Positions 1 to 5,263 are shown, counted from the stretch's first letter. The stretch is 5,697 bases of DNA from Candidatus Methanofastidiosia archaeon (GCA_003558335.1 PWMA01000151.1:1-5697), one strand, 5' to 3'. Translations and numbers: made by a program. Notes: a model not told the origin generated them from the letters alone.

Positions 1-171
1 AACATTTGATACATTTGCTAAAATACTATATTCTCCAAAATAAGATATATCCAACTCAGGCTCTATCCATACATCCTTAATTTCTGGAGCATCCTGTGCC
101 TGAACAACCGCTAATGACGCTACTGTCACAAATATTATAAAAAATACTATTTTTTTGTCCGAGATTAACAA
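1..171 (-). CDS. Secreted protein of unknown function, N-terminal fragment
   Basis: Fifty-seven codons are open on the minus strand from a TTG at 171-169 to the window edge, so the C-terminus is missing. The product begins MLISDKKIVFFIIFVTVASL and has a clear signal peptide: lysines at residues 6-7, a hydrophobic core at about 8-23, and a probable cleavage after Val-Gln-Ala (residue 25), before QDAPEIKDVWIEPELDIS. The mature part so far looks like the first strands of an Ig-like or other beta-sandwich surface domain (residues to ILANVSNV), but I do not recognise a family. No ATG fits: an in-frame TAA lies just upstream, so TTG is the only good start that keeps the whole signal peptide. A TATA box 35-45 nt upstream supports transcription from here. 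Expected location is outside the membrane or anchored at the cell surface. Confidence 0.7.
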   Translation of the reverse strand, partial: MLISDKKIVFFIIFVTVASLAVVQAQDAPEIKDVWIEPELDISYFGEYSILANVSNV

Positions 172-205
172 CCTAATTGATTTTAATTACTATTTTTTTT
201 TCTTG

Positions 206-216
206 ATATTTATATC
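206..216 (-). promoter_or_regulatory. TATA box for the secreted-protein gene
   Basis: The minus strand reads GATATAAATAT, a good archaeal TATA box. Transcription would start about 25 nt downstream, near 186, leaving a leader of roughly 15 nt before the TTG start at 171. The leader has only a weak Shine-Dalgarno-like AGG directly before the start. Assignment rests on sequence and spacing only. Confidence 0.5.
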
Positions 217-224
217 GCTTTTCA

Positions 225-240
225 TGTAAGCAATGTTACA
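225..240. repeat. Short inverted repeat TGTAA-N6-TTACA
   Basis: Two 5-nt arms (225-229 and 236-240) flank a 6-nt spacer. It lies just upstream of the TATA box of the secreted-protein gene, where an archaeal activator could bind. The arms are short and the region is AT-rich, so chance is a real alternative. Confidence 0.3.
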
Positions 241-277
241 ATTATTAATAACTTATAATATATAAAGTTTTCGTTAA

Positions 278-292
278 TATTGTTTAACAATA
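278..292. repeat. 15-nt palindrome with 7-nt arms
   Basis: TATTGTT-T-AACAATA is a perfect inverted repeat around one central base (285). It sits in the 229-nt gap between sepS and the secreted-protein gene. The form, with odd centre and two half-sites, resembles a site for a dimeric HTH regulator. A role as a short hairpin downstream of sepS is also possible. Confidence 0.4.
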
Positions 293-303
293 ATGCAAAA
301 TTA

Positions 304-332
304 TTATTGAATACAATATATCTTATTGAATA
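304..332 (+). repeat. Pair of 10-nt direct repeats, 19 nt apart
   Basis: TTATTGAATA occurs at 304-313 and again at 323-332, a start-to-start distance of 19 nt, close to two DNA turns. The second copy forms the core of the palindrome at 322-334. Two same-face copies suggest cooperative protein binding, but the base composition makes chance repeats fairly likely. Confidence 0.35.
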
Positions 333-334
333 AG
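322..334. repeat. 13-nt palindrome CTTATT-G-AATAAG
   Basis: Perfect 6-nt arms lie around a central G at 328. Its centre is 43 nt from the centre of the palindrome at 278-292, about four helical turns, so two dimers would sit on the same DNA face. No regulator gene is visible nearby. Confidence 0.35.
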
Positions 335-342
335 TAATTGAT

Positions 343-367
343 AAAAGTTTTAATAAAAATTTAAAAT
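343..367 (-). terminator. Possible T-rich terminator after sepS
   Basis: Read on the minus strand, this stretch 34-58 nt after the sepS stop is rich in T runs (TTTTT at 359-355, TTTT at 346-343). Archaeal RNA polymerase commonly stops at such U-rich tracts without a hairpin. The whole gap is AT-rich, so the call is weak. Confidence 0.25.
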
Positions 368-400
368 TGTTTTTAGGTTTTTATAATATAAAAATAGAAG

Positions 401-1843
401 CTAAAGTATTTTCCACCTTACTGTTGTAAACACTGGCCCTCTAATATCAATCTTACCCTTTCCCCTTAAGTATTGGTGGATGTATGTGGGCAACGTTATA
501 TTAATATCTGAAATACTTCTAACTATAGGAATTCTTTCTTCATACTCGCCTTGCTCTTTTGTAGCTTCTATCCTGGAAACTATTTTTCTAAAGAAACCTT
601 CAAGGTATGAAACATTAGTATTCAATCCATTGTTTATTATTTTTAAGGCGTTTGGATCTTTGGAATCCGGTAACATTCCTATCATATCTTTTTCAAGGAC
701 ATATATTTCATTGAATCCTGCAGGTCCGATTAATTTTGTATTTTCTTCAGGCTCGACAATGCTAACTTCAATTTTTCGACCCAGAAAGTCACCTTTGTAA
801 GATATGAACTCGCAAGGAGAAGGAGAATCCTTGTTCTGTTTTGCTGTTTCAAGTAAAGCATTCAATAGTTTTTGCCCTTCTCGTGTTTTTATATCTTCTA
901 CAAATTCAATAGATTTTGCAATATCTTCTGGAGAAAAGTCAATTTTGAAAAATTGTGGATATATGAGCTCACGAATATCATCTACTCCACTTCTTATCAT
1001 GGATATTCTCTCTGCACCCTGTCCAATATTTAAAACATTATATGGAATTTTATATTTATTTAATACTTCTTGAGAGTATAAACCAAAGTCTGCAATTTCA
1101 ATCCAATCTCCTAATTTAATAAATGCTTCATGTTCAGTTCCAGCTTCGTAGTAGCTAGCGCTTCTTTTTTTCACCTTAAATTTTACTTTGTCAAAACCTA
1201 ATCTTTCTGTGAAATTTGTAACTATTTCTTTTCCGAGTTCAGGTGTTATTTCTTTATCCATTACCACACATGATGCCGAAAAGTGACTTCGAAGATGGGT
1301 CTGATCTTCTCTCTGCTCACGTCTAAAACATCTGTCAATTGAGAATAATTTTAAGGGGAGTTCACTTCTTGAAGCAAGTGCTTGAAGGGTAATAAACCAG
1401 CCGGATGTCATATGGGATCTTAAGGTAAGATTTGTAGGTACAGGAATCAAATCCTTAAACTCTTTGAATAGGCCTAATACTTTCTCAGCCGTTTCAAAAT
1501 CAATTGCTAATCCTTTAGATATAGCTTCAACGAAATCGTCTCCTTCTATAGCCCCTCTCTTATAATCTTGAAGTGTTCTCTCAAGATTTCTAGTTCTTCT
1601 CTCATCAAGAGTTACAAATTGGGATATTTTTTCTTTGACTTCCTTTGAAAGTCCTACATTAGGCCTTGGAAGACCGGCAAGATAATATACTCTATCCAAT
1701 ATGGCCGGAGTTTCTGTACCCCACTGCCTATACATATCATCATCATTGATAAAAAGAGGATTAAAAACTTCATCAAAACCTAAGTCAAGATATATGCTCC
1801 TTAAGAGAGATATAGTTTCTTCAACAATATGTGGCTTACCCAT
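401..1843 (-). CDS. sepS: O-phosphoserine--tRNA(Cys) ligase (SepRS), without N-terminal extension
   Basis: SepRS charges tRNA-Cys with phosphoserine; SepCysS then converts it to Cys-tRNA. It is a cytosolic class II enzyme of the PheRS type. The 480 residues include LDRVYYLAGLPRPNVGL (50-65), LRSHMTSGW (141-149), motif 2 at FSIDRCFRREQRED (167-180), SHFSASCVVMD (186-196), motif 3 at NIGQGAER (272-279), VEPEENTKL and the C-terminal KIDIRGPVF of the anticodon-binding part. Family members I recall (M. jannaschii, A. fulgidus) have about 534-539 residues, with about 43-53 more before the GKPHPV-like segment; here the ATG is directly before GKPH. An in-frame TAG two codons upstream, and a strong Shine-Dalgarno at 1859-1852, show that this is the true start. 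Phosphoserine-pocket residues T146, S189, S191 and N272 are kept, but the usual Thr of WIEIATFG is Asp252. The start overlaps the upstream gene by 8 nt, so translation is probably coupled. The stop is TAG. Confidence 0.93.
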   Translation of the reverse strand: MGKPHIVEETISLLRSIYLDLGFDEVFNPLFINDDDMYRQWGTETPAILDRVYYLAGLPRPNVGLSKEVKEKISQFVTLDERRTRNLERTLQDYKRGAIEGDDFVEAISKGLAIDFETAEKVLGLFKEFKDLIPVPTNLTLRSHMTSGWFITLQALASRSELPLKLFSIDRCFRREQREDQTHLRSHFSASCVVMDKEITPELGKEIVTNFTERLGFDKVKFKVKKRSASYYEAGTEHEAFIKLGDWIEIADFGLYSQEVLNKYKIPYNVLNIGQGAERISMIRSGVDDIRELIYPQFFKIDFSPEDIAKSIEFVEDIKTREGQKLLNALLETAKQNKDSPSPCEFISYKGDFLGRKIEVSIVEPEENTKLIGPAGFNEIYVLEKDMIGMLPDSKDPNALKIINNGLNTNVSYLEGFFRKIVSRIEATKEQGEYEERIPIVRSISDINITLPTYIHQYLRGKGKIDIRGPVFTTVRWKIL

Positions 1844-2255
1844 AAACTATTCCCTCTCCAGGATCAACTTCTTTTTTTGCCGAAACAGCAGGGATGGAAA
1901 CAGGGGATGGAACATTAATATCCTTAGAAACTACCACTGCTTCAACAAAGCATCTGTAAAGAATTGAATTGTGAATAAAAAGAAATTTTCCTTCATCGAG
2001 CTTTTTTTTGCTAGTCCATTCGGCTAGCATCTCTTCTTTATCGGGCCCATCGTAAATAAAAACACCGTCTATTTTGATCGAGCATACATTAGGAGTATAA
2101 TTACAACAAAAAACAAATTCTACCAATAAGTTGCTATTTTTACTAGAGTATACGTCTGTTAAGGTCAGATTACTTGAAATGCTAACAGATGGTGCACCTT
2201 CATCAACTCTAATAAATCTTTTAGCTTCAATCCCGGTTAAAATTACGCCTCCCAT
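1836..2255 (-). CDS. Conserved-looking 139-residue protein, possible SecB-like fold
   Basis: I do not recognise this protein with certainty. It has a beta-rich first half (about residues 4-10, 23-33, 42-51 and 57-68), then a helical half (72-84 and 87-112) ending in NVPSPVSIPAV (114-124) and a polar tail. This order (antiparallel strands, a helix, a long helix, then a proline-rich end) matches SecB-type chaperones, whose last helix is followed by a similar hydrophobic Pro segment. Four cysteines are present (50, 51, 58, 102). There is no signal peptide or membrane segment, so it should be cytosolic. The start chosen is ATG at 2255; a TTG at 2267 in the same frame would precede the predicted transcription start near 2260. 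Its end overlaps sepS by 8 nt, and both genes share one promoter, which ties its expression to SepRS. A role as a chaperone or as a SepRS partner is inference. Confidence 0.75.
   Translation of the reverse strand: MGGVILTGIEAKRFIRVDEGAPSVSISSNLTLTDVYSSKNSNLLVEFVFCCNYTPNVCSIKIDGVFIYDGPDKEEMLAEWTSKKKLDEGKFLFIHNSILYRCFVEAVVVSKDINVPSPVSIPAVSAKKEVDPGEGIVYG
1852..1859 (-). promoter_or_regulatory. Shine-Dalgarno for sepS
   Basis: The minus strand reads GGAGAGGG, 8 nt before the sepS ATG. It lies inside the last codons of the upstream gene (the Pro-Gly-Glu-Gly part), so ribosomes finishing that gene arrive at the sepS start. It fixes the start of the shortened SepRS. Confidence 0.7.
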
Positions 2256-2281
2256 GATACCAACCAAATCTATGAAACACC

Positions 2282-2289
2282 ATATATAA
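2282..2289 (-). promoter_or_regulatory. TATA box for the SecB-like gene and sepS
   Basis: The minus strand reads TTATATAT within CTTATATATGG. About 25 nt downstream gives a start near 2260, only about five bases before the ATG at 2255, so the mRNA would be nearly leaderless. No strong Shine-Dalgarno precedes the ATG, which agrees. It lies in the 51-nt gap after taw1. Confidence 0.6.
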
Positions 2290-2306
2290 GATTAACTTAT
2301 ACATAA

Positions 2307-3215
2307 TTAATTCTTTGACAGAAGCGCAACTCTAGATTCTTTTGCAGAATCAACTGCCGTATATCCCGATTCTGATTCTAGACTATCACAGAATTTTAAT
2401 ATATCTTCAAAAAGAGGCATATTTTCAATTTCAAGCCTTTTTCTTGAGTAGCCTACATACATGTAAGCTTTAGCTTCAATGAAATCAGGCTCTGCTTTTT
2501 CTATGATTTTTGAATAATTTTTGATATCGCCCATATTATAGTTCTTAATAAGAGTTAATCTCAAGATCTTTCTTTTTGTTTTAATTTTTGGCAAAAGTTC
2601 TAATGATTCGTTTAGTTTTTCCCATCCGTTTTCAATCTGAGGATTACATATCCTCTCATAAGCAGATTTAGTGGGTGCGGGCAAAGTTATGTAAAGATTT
2701 TCTGGATATGTGTCCAGAGAAGATAAAACTTCAGGAGTTGTTCCATTAGTCACAAGAAATGTTGAAAATCTTCTTTTTCTAAATTCATCAAGTAATCCCG
2801 ATAAATAAGGGTAGAGAGTTGGCTCGCCAGATAAAGAAATTGCAACATTTGTTGGATTTTCTGCTTCCCTAAGTTTTTTTATATCAATATTATCAAGAAA
2901 TCCGTGATACCCTGATAGGAGTTCCCTTTGAGCCTCTATACAACCTTCAATTATGGTTTCAGGATCATCATACTTAGAAGGAAGATCTTCATTGTATTCA
3001 ACAGGCCTCCAACAGAATAGACATTTATGTGTACACCATGCAACTGAAGGAGTCATCTGTAGACATCTGTGGCTTTCAATTCCATAGAATTTTTGCTTAT
3101 AACAAACTCTTCCTTCGGTTAAACTTTTCTTTGTCCAATGACATATTTTTACTGCACTATGAGCTCCAACAATCCTGTATTTCTGCCTCTTCAGTGTACT
3201 CCAAACTCTCTCCAT
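2307..3215 (-). CDS. taw1: tRNA 4-demethylwyosine synthase (Taw1/TYW1), radical SAM
   Basis: Taw1 joins a two-carbon unit from pyruvate to N1-methylguanosine at position 37 of tRNA-Phe, forming 4-demethylwyosine, the first tricyclic step to wyosine bases. The 302-residue product carries the radical SAM motif CTHKCLFC (C61, C65, C68), which holds the SAM-binding [4Fe-4S] cluster. Cys25, Cys38 and Cys51 match the second cluster of the archaeal enzymes, and Lys40 in CYKQKFYGI matches the lysine reported to form a Schiff base with pyruvate. SGEPTLYP (129-136) and MYVGYSRKRL near the C-terminus are also typical. An in-frame TTG at 3242 would add nine residues, but ATG at 3215 has GGAG nine bases upstream and gives cysteine spacing within one residue of the M. 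jannaschii protein. Its first 59 nt overlap the end of the DHH gene in another frame, so it is co-transcribed with it. Confidence 0.95.
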   Translation of the reverse strand: MERVWSTLKRQKYRIVGAHSAVKICHWTKKSLTEGRVCYKQKFYGIESHRCLQMTPSVAWCTHKCLFCWRPVEYNEDLPSKYDDPETIIEGCIEAQRELLSGYHGFLDNIDIKKLREAENPTNVAISLSGEPTLYPYLSGLLDEFRKRRFSTFLVTNGTTPEVLSSLDTYPENLYITLPAPTKSAYERICNPQIENGWEKLNESLELLPKIKTKRKILRLTLIKNYNMGDIKNYSKIIEKAEPDFIEAKAYMYVGYSRKRLEIENMPLFEDILKFCDSLESESGYTAVDSAKESRVALLSKN

Positions 3216-4221
3216 TTTTATCTTCTCCAAGCTCTTGGGCAAAATATTCTACACATTTCTTTAGACCTTCTTCCATGTTAGTTTTGCCATTAGCACCGGC
3301 AGCACCTTTGTGCCCACCGCCTTCGCCACCAATTATTGGAGCTACGTGAGACATTATCTTGGCAAGATTAATTCCGCGCTCAATTACTATTTTTTTAGCT
3401 CTTCCACTTATTCTTACTTCACTTCCATTTTCAGCCCCAACAAATGCAACGTCTGCCCCAGTAGAAAGAATTGACTTAGCTGCAAGTGCTTCACAGCTAG
3501 AAACTTTAGAAGTTGCAACAATGAAGTCGGAAACACTATAAAGTTTCATTCTTTGATGAGCCTTCAATATGGCTATTTTTTTAGAGTGATCATCTTCAAC
3601 TCTTAGTAATTCATCGACATCAGATATATGGTATCCTCTTTTGAATATATGAATCAAAGTTTTCAAAGTATTTACATCAGAAAATCTCATATGTCCTGTG
3701 TCTGTAATTATTCCTGTAAGGATTGCAAGAATCACCTTTTTGCAATTTGTATTTTCTTTATTTATCAAACCTTCTTCTCTCATTTTGAGCATTATTTCAA
3801 ATATAATTTCGGCCGTTGAAGTTCTTTCTTTGTTGATAAAGTATGTGTACTTTGTACCCTTGAATTTATTTGTTTCAAATGTTTCATGATGATCAATAGA
3901 GATTACAACTTCTGCTTTTTCGATCATCCTCTCAAATGAACCGAGTTGTACGGGTGTAGATGTGTCAAGAATTATGAGATTTTTATGATCTGTAGGGGAT
4001 GCAACAATGAAATCTCCAAGGTGAGAAAGTAAGTTTTTTGAAAGATTGTTTAGAGTTTCAGCTCCAATCATTACGCTTTTTCCTTGAGATTTTAATAGCT
4101 CCTTTAAAGCTATTGCACTTCCTATAGCATCTGGATCTGCATTTTGGTGAAGAAGAATTATATAGTGGTCTTGTCTCAACAAAATTTCCATCAATCTAGT
4201 ATACTCTACATTGCTTAACAT
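3157..4221 (-). CDS. DHH/DHHA1-family phosphoesterase
   Basis: The 354-residue product has all catalytic motifs of the DHH family, which uses two metal ions (usually Mn2+) to cleave phosphodiesters or phosphomonoesters: HQNADPDAIGS (25-35), ILDTS with Asp86, DHH (110-112) with the SIDHH context, and IITDTG with Asp174. A DHHA1 domain follows, ending in GGEGGGHKGAAGA (298-310), whose GGGH segment binds substrate phosphate. The layout is that of NrnA-type enzymes (degradation of short oligonucleotides or pAp); archaeal RecJ-like proteins are related, so the exact substrate cannot be read from sequence. The last 20 or so residues, after LGEDKNGE, are polar and probably disordered; they are encoded where the gene overlaps taw1. 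The ATG lies 27 nt after the pfdB stop, with a weak Shine-Dalgarno (GAGAATGA) before it. A DHH gene next to pfdB is a neighbourhood I recall from other archaea. The stop is TAG. Confidence 0.93.
   Translation of the reverse strand: MLSNVEYTRLMEILLRQDHYIILLHQNADPDAIGSAIALKELLKSQGKSVMIGAETLNNLSKNLLSHLGDFIVASPTDHKNLIILDTSTPVQLGSFERMIEKAEVVISIDHHETFETNKFKGTKYTYFINKERTSTAEIIFEIMLKMREEGLINKENTNCKKVILAILTGIITDTGHMRFSDVNTLKTLIHIFKRGYHISDVDELLRVEDDHSKKIAILKAHQRMKLYSVSDFIVATSKVSSCEALAAKSILSTGADVAFVGAENGSEVRISGRAKKIVIERGINLAKIMSHVAPIIGGEGGGHKGAAGANGKTNMEEGLKKCVEYFAQELGEDKNGESLEYTEEAEIQDCWSS
3225..3228 (-). promoter_or_regulatory. Shine-Dalgarno for taw1
   Basis: GGAG on the minus strand lies 9 nt before the ATG at 3215 and inside the DHH coding sequence. 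It supports that ATG over the in-frame TTG at 3242. Confidence 0.5.
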
Positions 4222-4248
4222 TTATTCATTCTCAAATATGGGTAAAGA

Positions 4249-4605
4249 TTACCCTGATGCAGGTTGTTGTCCGCCTAAAGCCTTCTGAAGATTTTTCTGC
4301 ATCTCTTCAAGCTTTTTCTTCACTCTATCCTCTTGCTTTTCAATAGTAGTAATTCTAATACCAATGGATTCCTTCTTTTTGTTAAGATCCTCTAACATAT
4401 CTGATTTTTCAGATTTGATTAAAATACTACCTATACTCTTGTAAACAACTGGATTTTCATTCTTTGAAAGTTCATTTAGTGCCTCATCTGTTTCATTTAT
4501 TTCATTTTTCAAAGATTGTAGTTGATTAACTATTATCTGGTACTGACTTTGCAACTGTTGAAATTGCATTAGTTCCTGTTGAATATTCTCTGGAATATTT
4601 TGCAA
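4249..4605 (-). CDS. pfdB: Prefoldin subunit beta
   Basis: Prefoldin is an ATP-independent cytosolic chaperone that holds unfolded chains and passes them to the thermosome. Four beta subunits join two alpha subunits. The 118-residue product shows the family layout: a long N-terminal coiled-coil helix (about 5-45, rich in Gln, Glu, Leu), a beta-hairpin region with VVYKSIGSILI, then a second coiled-coil helix (about 68-110) and a short flexible tail. Start choice: a GTG at 4614 would add Met-Ile-Ile, but that GTG is itself part of the Shine-Dalgarno GAGGTGAT. TTG at 4605 follows it at proper spacing and gives MQNIPENIQQEL, like the MQNIPP start of Thermococcales prefoldin beta. It is the first gene of a unit with the DHH gene and taw1. 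The alpha subunit is not in this window. Confidence 0.95.
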   Translation of the reverse strand: MQNIPENIQQELMQFQQLQSQYQIIVNQLQSLKNEINETDEALNELSKNENPVVYKSIGSILIKSEKSDMLEDLNKKKESIGIRITTIEKQEDRVKKKLEEMQKNLQKALGGQQPASG

Positions 4606-4609
4606 AATT

Positions 4610-4617
4610 ATCACCTC
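4610..4617 (-). promoter_or_regulatory. Strong Shine-Dalgarno for pfdB, decides a TTG start
   Basis: GAGGTGAT on the minus strand is complementary over 8 nt to the archaeal 16S rRNA 3' end (AUCACCUC). It ends 4 nt before the TTG at 4605 and covers the alternative GTG at 4614, which therefore cannot be the start. Confidence 0.75.
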
Positions 4618-4633
4618 AATATTATCTATAATC

Positions 4634-4650
4634 TAATCTAAAAAAGATTA
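4634..4650. repeat. Inverted repeat TAATCT-A5-AGATTA in the pfdB leader region
   Basis: Six-nt arms (4634-4639, 4645-4650) surround five adenines. The site lies between the pfdB TATA box and its predicted start near 4630, where a bound repressor would block RNA polymerase. The arm sequence AGATTA recurs at the nadM promoter (4684-4689). Confidence 0.35.
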
Positions 4651-4658
4651 ATTATAAA
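4651..4658 (-). promoter_or_regulatory. TATA box for the pfdB-DHH-taw1 unit
   Basis: The minus strand reads TTTATAAT, preceded by a purine-rich AAAGG that may serve as BRE. A start about 25 nt downstream (near 4630) would leave a leader of about 24 nt carrying the strong Shine-Dalgarno. It stands back to back with the nadM promoter. Confidence 0.6.
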
Positions 4659-4675
4659 CCTTTGGGTAGCATAGG

Positions 4676-4683
4676 TTTAAATA
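4676..4683 (+). promoter_or_regulatory. TATA box for nadM
   Basis: TTTAAATA is centred about 25 nt before the ATG at 4705, so transcription should start at or next to that ATG. This makes a leaderless mRNA likely and explains why no Shine-Dalgarno is present. The thiT promoter has nearly the same core (TAGTTTTAAATA against TAGGTTTAAATA here). Confidence 0.65.
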
Positions 4684-4704
4684 AGATTAAGCGGATTGGG
4701 ATTT

Positions 4705-5256
4705 ATGAGAGCTCTTTATATAGGTAGATTTCAGCCTTTCCATTTAGGGCATCTTCATGTTGTAAATCTTATCCTTAAATATTCAAAAGAAGTTATTATT
4801 GCCATAGGAAGCTCTCAAGTTTCGCATACAGAAAAAAATCCTTTTACAGCAGGTGAAAGATTTCTCATGATTAAAAAAACTTTTGAAACTGAAAGTGTTG
4901 ATCTTAGAAGGGTTAATATTTTACCTGTACCTGATATCTATAGAAATGCTCTTTGGGTAAAACATGTTGAAACTATTACTCCTCCTTTTGATCTGGTGTA
5001 TGCCAATGAACCTGTAACAGTAAGATTATTCAGAGAGTCAGGTTATGAAGTTAGGGGTCCAGAATTCTATAAAAGAAATTTGTACTCTGGTGAAGAAATT
5101 AGAAGTAGAATTCTTAAAAATGGAGATTGGGAAAGTCTCTTGCCACAAGGCACTGCACAAGTGATAAAGGATATTGACGGAGTAGAAAGACTTCTAGAGA
5201 TAATAAAGTCAGACAAAAAGGAAACATCATACCGTGAGATGGAGAACTCAATATAA
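4705..5256 (+). CDS. nadM: Nicotinamide-nucleotide adenylyltransferase, archaeal type
   Basis: The enzyme joins NMN and ATP to make NAD+ and pyrophosphate, the last step of NAD synthesis and salvage, in the cytosol. The 183-residue product has the nucleotidyltransferase motif GRFQPFHLGH (7-16, with H13 and H16), NPFTAGER (45-52), the NALWVKHVE and TPPFDLVYANEP segments, and the C-terminal phosphate-binding motif SGEEIR (128-133). In the archaeal homologues I recall, this last motif is SGTEIR or SGTEVR, so the Thr is Glu130 here. Length fits the archaeal family (about 170-185). An in-frame TTG at 4696 lies upstream of the predicted transcription start; ATG at 4705 gives MRALYIGRF, like the usual MRGLYIGRF start. 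The gene is divergent from pfdB and 51 nt before thiT, which has its own TATA box. Confidence 0.96.
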   Translation: MRALYIGRFQPFHLGHLHVVNLILKYSKEVIIAIGSSQVSHTEKNPFTAGERFLMIKKTFETESVDLRRVNILPVPDIYRNALWVKHVETITPPFDLVYANEPVTVRLFRESGYEVRGPEFYKRNLYSGEEIRSRILKNGDWESLLPQGTAQVIKDIDGVERLLEIIKSDKKETSYREMENSI

Positions 5257-5263
5257 TCGATAG

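Noticed and set aside
350..403. Reading of the sepS TAG stop as pyrrolysine
   Set aside because: Read-through would add only 17 low-complexity residues before TAA at 352-350, and the protein already ends at the normal SepRS C-terminus. The DHH gene also ends in TAG, but nothing suggests read-through.
480..1073. Open plus-strand frames opposite sepS (480-800 and 804-1073)
   Set aside because: They are antisense to a strongly recognisable SepRS, have no promoter or Shine-Dalgarno, and their translations show no domain.
1701..1967. Open plus-strand frame opposite the sepS start
   Set aside because: It crosses the antisense of two supported genes and has no family features.
1841..1967. A hidden SepRS N-terminus upstream, lost by frameshift
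   Set aside because: The same frame upstream reads LLFRQKKKLILERE then TAG, unlike any SepRS N-terminus, and the upstream codons belong to the overlapping gene with its own intact stop.
3029..3889. Open plus-strand frames opposite taw1 and the DHH gene (3029-3349, 3359-3541, 3628-3819, 3698-3889)
   Set aside because: Each lies antisense to a gene with complete catalytic motifs; none has start signals.
3885..3892. C-box-like ATGATGA on the plus strand as a C/D guide RNA
   Set aside because: No D box or paired C'/D' boxes follow at suitable distance, and the site is within the DHH coding sequence on the opposite strand.
4696..4704. TTG at 4696 as the nadM start
   Set aside because: It lies before the transcription start predicted from the TATA box and adds residues absent from other archaeal NadM proteins.
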